Part shown: positions 13,531 through 14,838 of the stretch, piece by piece
Layout: every line of letters begins with the position of its first letter
Numbering within the stretch: position 1 is the stretch's first letter
Assembly (NCBI GenBank): GCA_003487805.1
Contig: DNNE01000120.1
Coordinates: forward strand, 15,168-30,005
Source: Blastocatellia bacterium
GTDB lineage: Bacteria > Acidobacteriota > Blastocatellia > Pyrinomonadales > Pyrinomonadaceae
Reading direction: 5' to 3'
Length of the DNA: 14,838 bases
The notes under the pieces: generated by a model
What the model was told of the DNA's origin: nothing
The model's database searches: none
The model's input: only the letters and a program-made list of their open reading frames with translations
Made by a program: the position numbers and the translations under genes

Positions 13531-13660
13531 CAGGGTATTGGGTTCAGGGTGTAGGGTGTCGTGCGTTTCTGTCCAGTGAATTCGGATTTGTTTGTTAACA
13601 CTCGATAATTGGCGCAAGGTCTCATATCCAAACCCCGGCACCCTAAACCGAAACACCCTG
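13531..13660. repeat. GGGT-rich imperfect inverted repeat
   Basis: The left part carries CAGGGTATTGGGTTCAGGG and TGTAGGGTG (about 13531-13558); the right part carries GGCACCCTAAACCG and AACACCCTG (about 13638-13660), its imperfect reverse complement. The arms are roughly 25-30 bp, separated by about 80 bp. The element fills most of the 160-bp gap between the nucleotidyltransferase and kinase genes. The G-run pattern on one strand (GGG at intervals of about 3-9 nt) could also permit a G-quadruplex. Confidence 0.6.
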
Positions 13661-13670
13661 ATTACACTGC

Positions 13671-14714
13671 ATGAGTTCAGTCATTCAATCCACTTCAACC
13701 GCTTTCACAGCCAGCGCACGTGAGCGGCTTGAAGTGTATCTGGCCGGACGATTGGGTACGCGCAACAAAAACATTACCGCGTTGACGCCTGATGCTTCGA
13801 CGAGAGAGTACTTTCGGATGCCGTGGGATAAAGGGAACGCAGTTGCGGCCGTTTATCCCGAGCCGTTCGACGCGTCCGTGCATCCGTATCTTGATGTGAC
13901 TCGACTGTTCCGTGACTGCAATCTGCCTGTCCCCGAAGTGTACGACGTCGATGCTGACGACGGCATCATCGTTCAGGAAGACCTGGGCAGCCGGCAGTTG
14001 TGCCAGGTGTTCGAAGAAGTGACAGACGAAGAACGTGAGAATCTGCTCGAGCAGGCAATCGACATTATTGCTCGCATCCAGGCCGCCACCGCGACAGCAT
14101 TCGAGCGCGATTCAATTGCCAGCCGGCTCGCCTTTGATGAAGCGAAGCTTGCCTGGGAGTTAAATTTCTTTTTTGAGCATTACTTTGGAAGCTACCGGAA
14201 AGAAACATTGACGCACGGCCAGGCGGCCGAGCTGAAAGCTGAGTTGAACGACATCGCCGCGGAATTATCCGCATGCACCCGGGTGCTTTGCCATCGCGAT
14301 TATCACACCGCGAACCTGATGCTCGACCCGCAAAACCGCGTTCGGGTCGTTGATCATCAGGACGCGCGCATGGGGCCGGCCAGCTATGATTTGGTTTCTT
14401 TGTTGCTCGATCGACAACCGGGCCCGCCTTCATTGGCAGAGGTACGCAGTCATCGTCTGTTTTTTCTCGATACGCGCAGACGTTACGGGCTGGAGCCGAT
14501 CGATCCCGATGACTTCAGTAAAGAATTTCGTCTTATGACTATTCAGCGCGGCCTGAAAGCAGTGGGAACTTTCTCATGTCAGACCGCTGTTTTCGGTCGC
14601 GGACCTTTTTATGAGCGCCACATTCATCCCACATTTTTGATTGTGCTTCAGGCGGCCGAGTGGTTAGAGCGCTTTCCAGTTTTACAGCGAATGATTAAGG
14701 AGAGAATCGGGTAA
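13671..14714 (+). CDS. amgK: AmgK-like anomeric sugar kinase (aminoglycoside phosphotransferase fold)
   Basis: 347 residues of the APH/choline-kinase fold. AmgK phosphorylates MurNAc or GlcNAc at C1, feeding MurU. Seen: ALTPDASTREYFRM (37-50) as the nucleotide-binding strand region, VYPEPFDA, the linker IIVQEDLGSRQL (99-110), and the Brenner catalytic loop CHRDYHTANLML (207-218) with catalytic D210 and N215. Metal-binding D228 is in VVDHQDARMGPASYDL. The C-terminal RGLKAVGTFSCQTAVFGRGPFY (near residues 289-310) is typical of AmgK-like proteins. Length fits the family. The start ATG 13671 lies 10 nt after the inverted repeat, and no good ribosome site is visible. It follows the MurU-like gene by 160 bp on the same strand, the usual amgK-murU pairing in reverse order. 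Substrate choice (MurNAc against another hexose) is inferred. Confidence 0.85.
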   Translation: MSSVIQSTSTAFTASARERLEVYLAGRLGTRNKNITALTPDASTREYFRMPWDKGNAVAAVYPEPFDASVHPYLDVTRLFRDCNLPVPEVYDVDADDGIIVQEDLGSRQLCQVFEEVTDEERENLLEQAIDIIARIQAATATAFERDSIASRLAFDEAKLAWELNFFFEHYFGSYRKETLTHGQAAELKAELNDIAAELSACTRVLCHRDYHTANLMLDPQNRVRVVDHQDARMGPASYDLVSLLLDRQPGPPSLAEVRSHRLFFLDTRRRYGLEPIDPDDFSKEFRLMTIQRGLKAVGTFSCQTAVFGRGPFYERHIHPTFLIVLQAAEWLERFPVLQRMIKERIG

Positions 14715-14736
14715 GCAGTCCGCGCAGCGGACGCAG

Positions 14737-14838
14737 GTACAGAACCGCTTGCGGTAGCAAGCGGGTGATAGACTCAACGTGAACATGTACCGCGAACGCT
14801 TCGATAAGACGTTGAGCGATTAACCCGCTTGCTACCGC
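14737..14838. repeat. REP doublet, variant subtype, cut by the window edge
   Basis: Left unit starts GTACAGAACCGC at 14737 with a perfect 8-bp hairpin CCGCTTGC/GCAAGCGG and a GGTA loop (14745-14764), then TGATAGACTCAAC. The inverted partner begins near 14819 (GATTAACCCGCTTGC) and stops at 14838. It is the same family as the doublets at 7005 and 7690, but with TT/AA pairs where those have tandem GA/GA, and one T missing near the start. Inner segments CTCAACGT and ACGTTGAG also pair. Confidence 0.85.

Overview
The window looks like chromosomal DNA of a Gram-negative, moderately GC-rich bacterium. The OmpA-type tail, the putative lipoprotein substrate-binding protein and the MurU/AmgK-type recycling genes fit a diderm. 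The unusually dense and varied palindromic intergenic repeats suggest Acidobacteriota, perhaps Blastocatellia/Pyrinomonadales. That placement is an inference from style and gene content, not from a marker gene. There are twelve protein genes that I trust, two of them on the minus strand. No rRNA, tRNA or CRISPR array was recognised.

Layout. 1-96 is the C-terminal end of an OmpA-family protein. 392-2082 holds two unrecognised genes: a beta-rich protein and a membrane-anchored coiled-coil protein. 2318-6931 holds a signalling module: a multi-TM sensor histidine kinase, a small secreted protein of unknown function, and an NtrC-type sigma-54 activator. 7005-7803 is a RAYT (REP-associated tyrosine transposase) locus, with the transposase gene between two mirror-image REP doublets. 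7824-9336 holds an O-methyltransferase and a TsaC/Sua5-type tRNA threonylcarbamoyladenosine gene. 9532-12304 (minus strand) is an overlapping pair: a GH3 beta-N-acetylhexosaminidase (NagZ-like) followed by a family-5 peptide-type substrate-binding protein. 12530-14714 (plus strand) holds a MurU-like nucleotidyltransferase and an AmgK-like sugar kinase. A further REP doublet runs off the right edge.

How the genes fit together. NagZ removes GlcNAc from muropeptides, and AmgK and MurU turn MurNAc into UDP-MurNAc. The divergent pairs at 9532-14714 therefore read as a peptidoglycan-recycling locus, with an orphan peptide-binding protein that may recognise muropeptides. The nucleotidyltransferase is atypical: it has a C-terminal hexapeptide-repeat domain, and both positions that usually bind the catalytic metal are substituted. 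The kinase, secreted protein and activator form a plausible pathway because of their order and strand; the stimulus and targets are unknown.

The most distinctive feature is the intergenic DNA. Most gaps longer than about 100 bp carry a palindromic element, and at least five kinds are present: RAYT-linked REP doublets, a four-hairpin island at 8484-8673, a nested palindrome at 5229-5419, a TTCGTG-based inverted repeat at 9354-9468, and a GGGT-rich inverted repeat at 13531-13660. Small GC-rich hairpins with recurring loops are also present. Several genes lack a Shine-Dalgarno sequence and instead have a -10-like hexamer 6-7 nt before the start codon, which suggests leaderless mRNAs.
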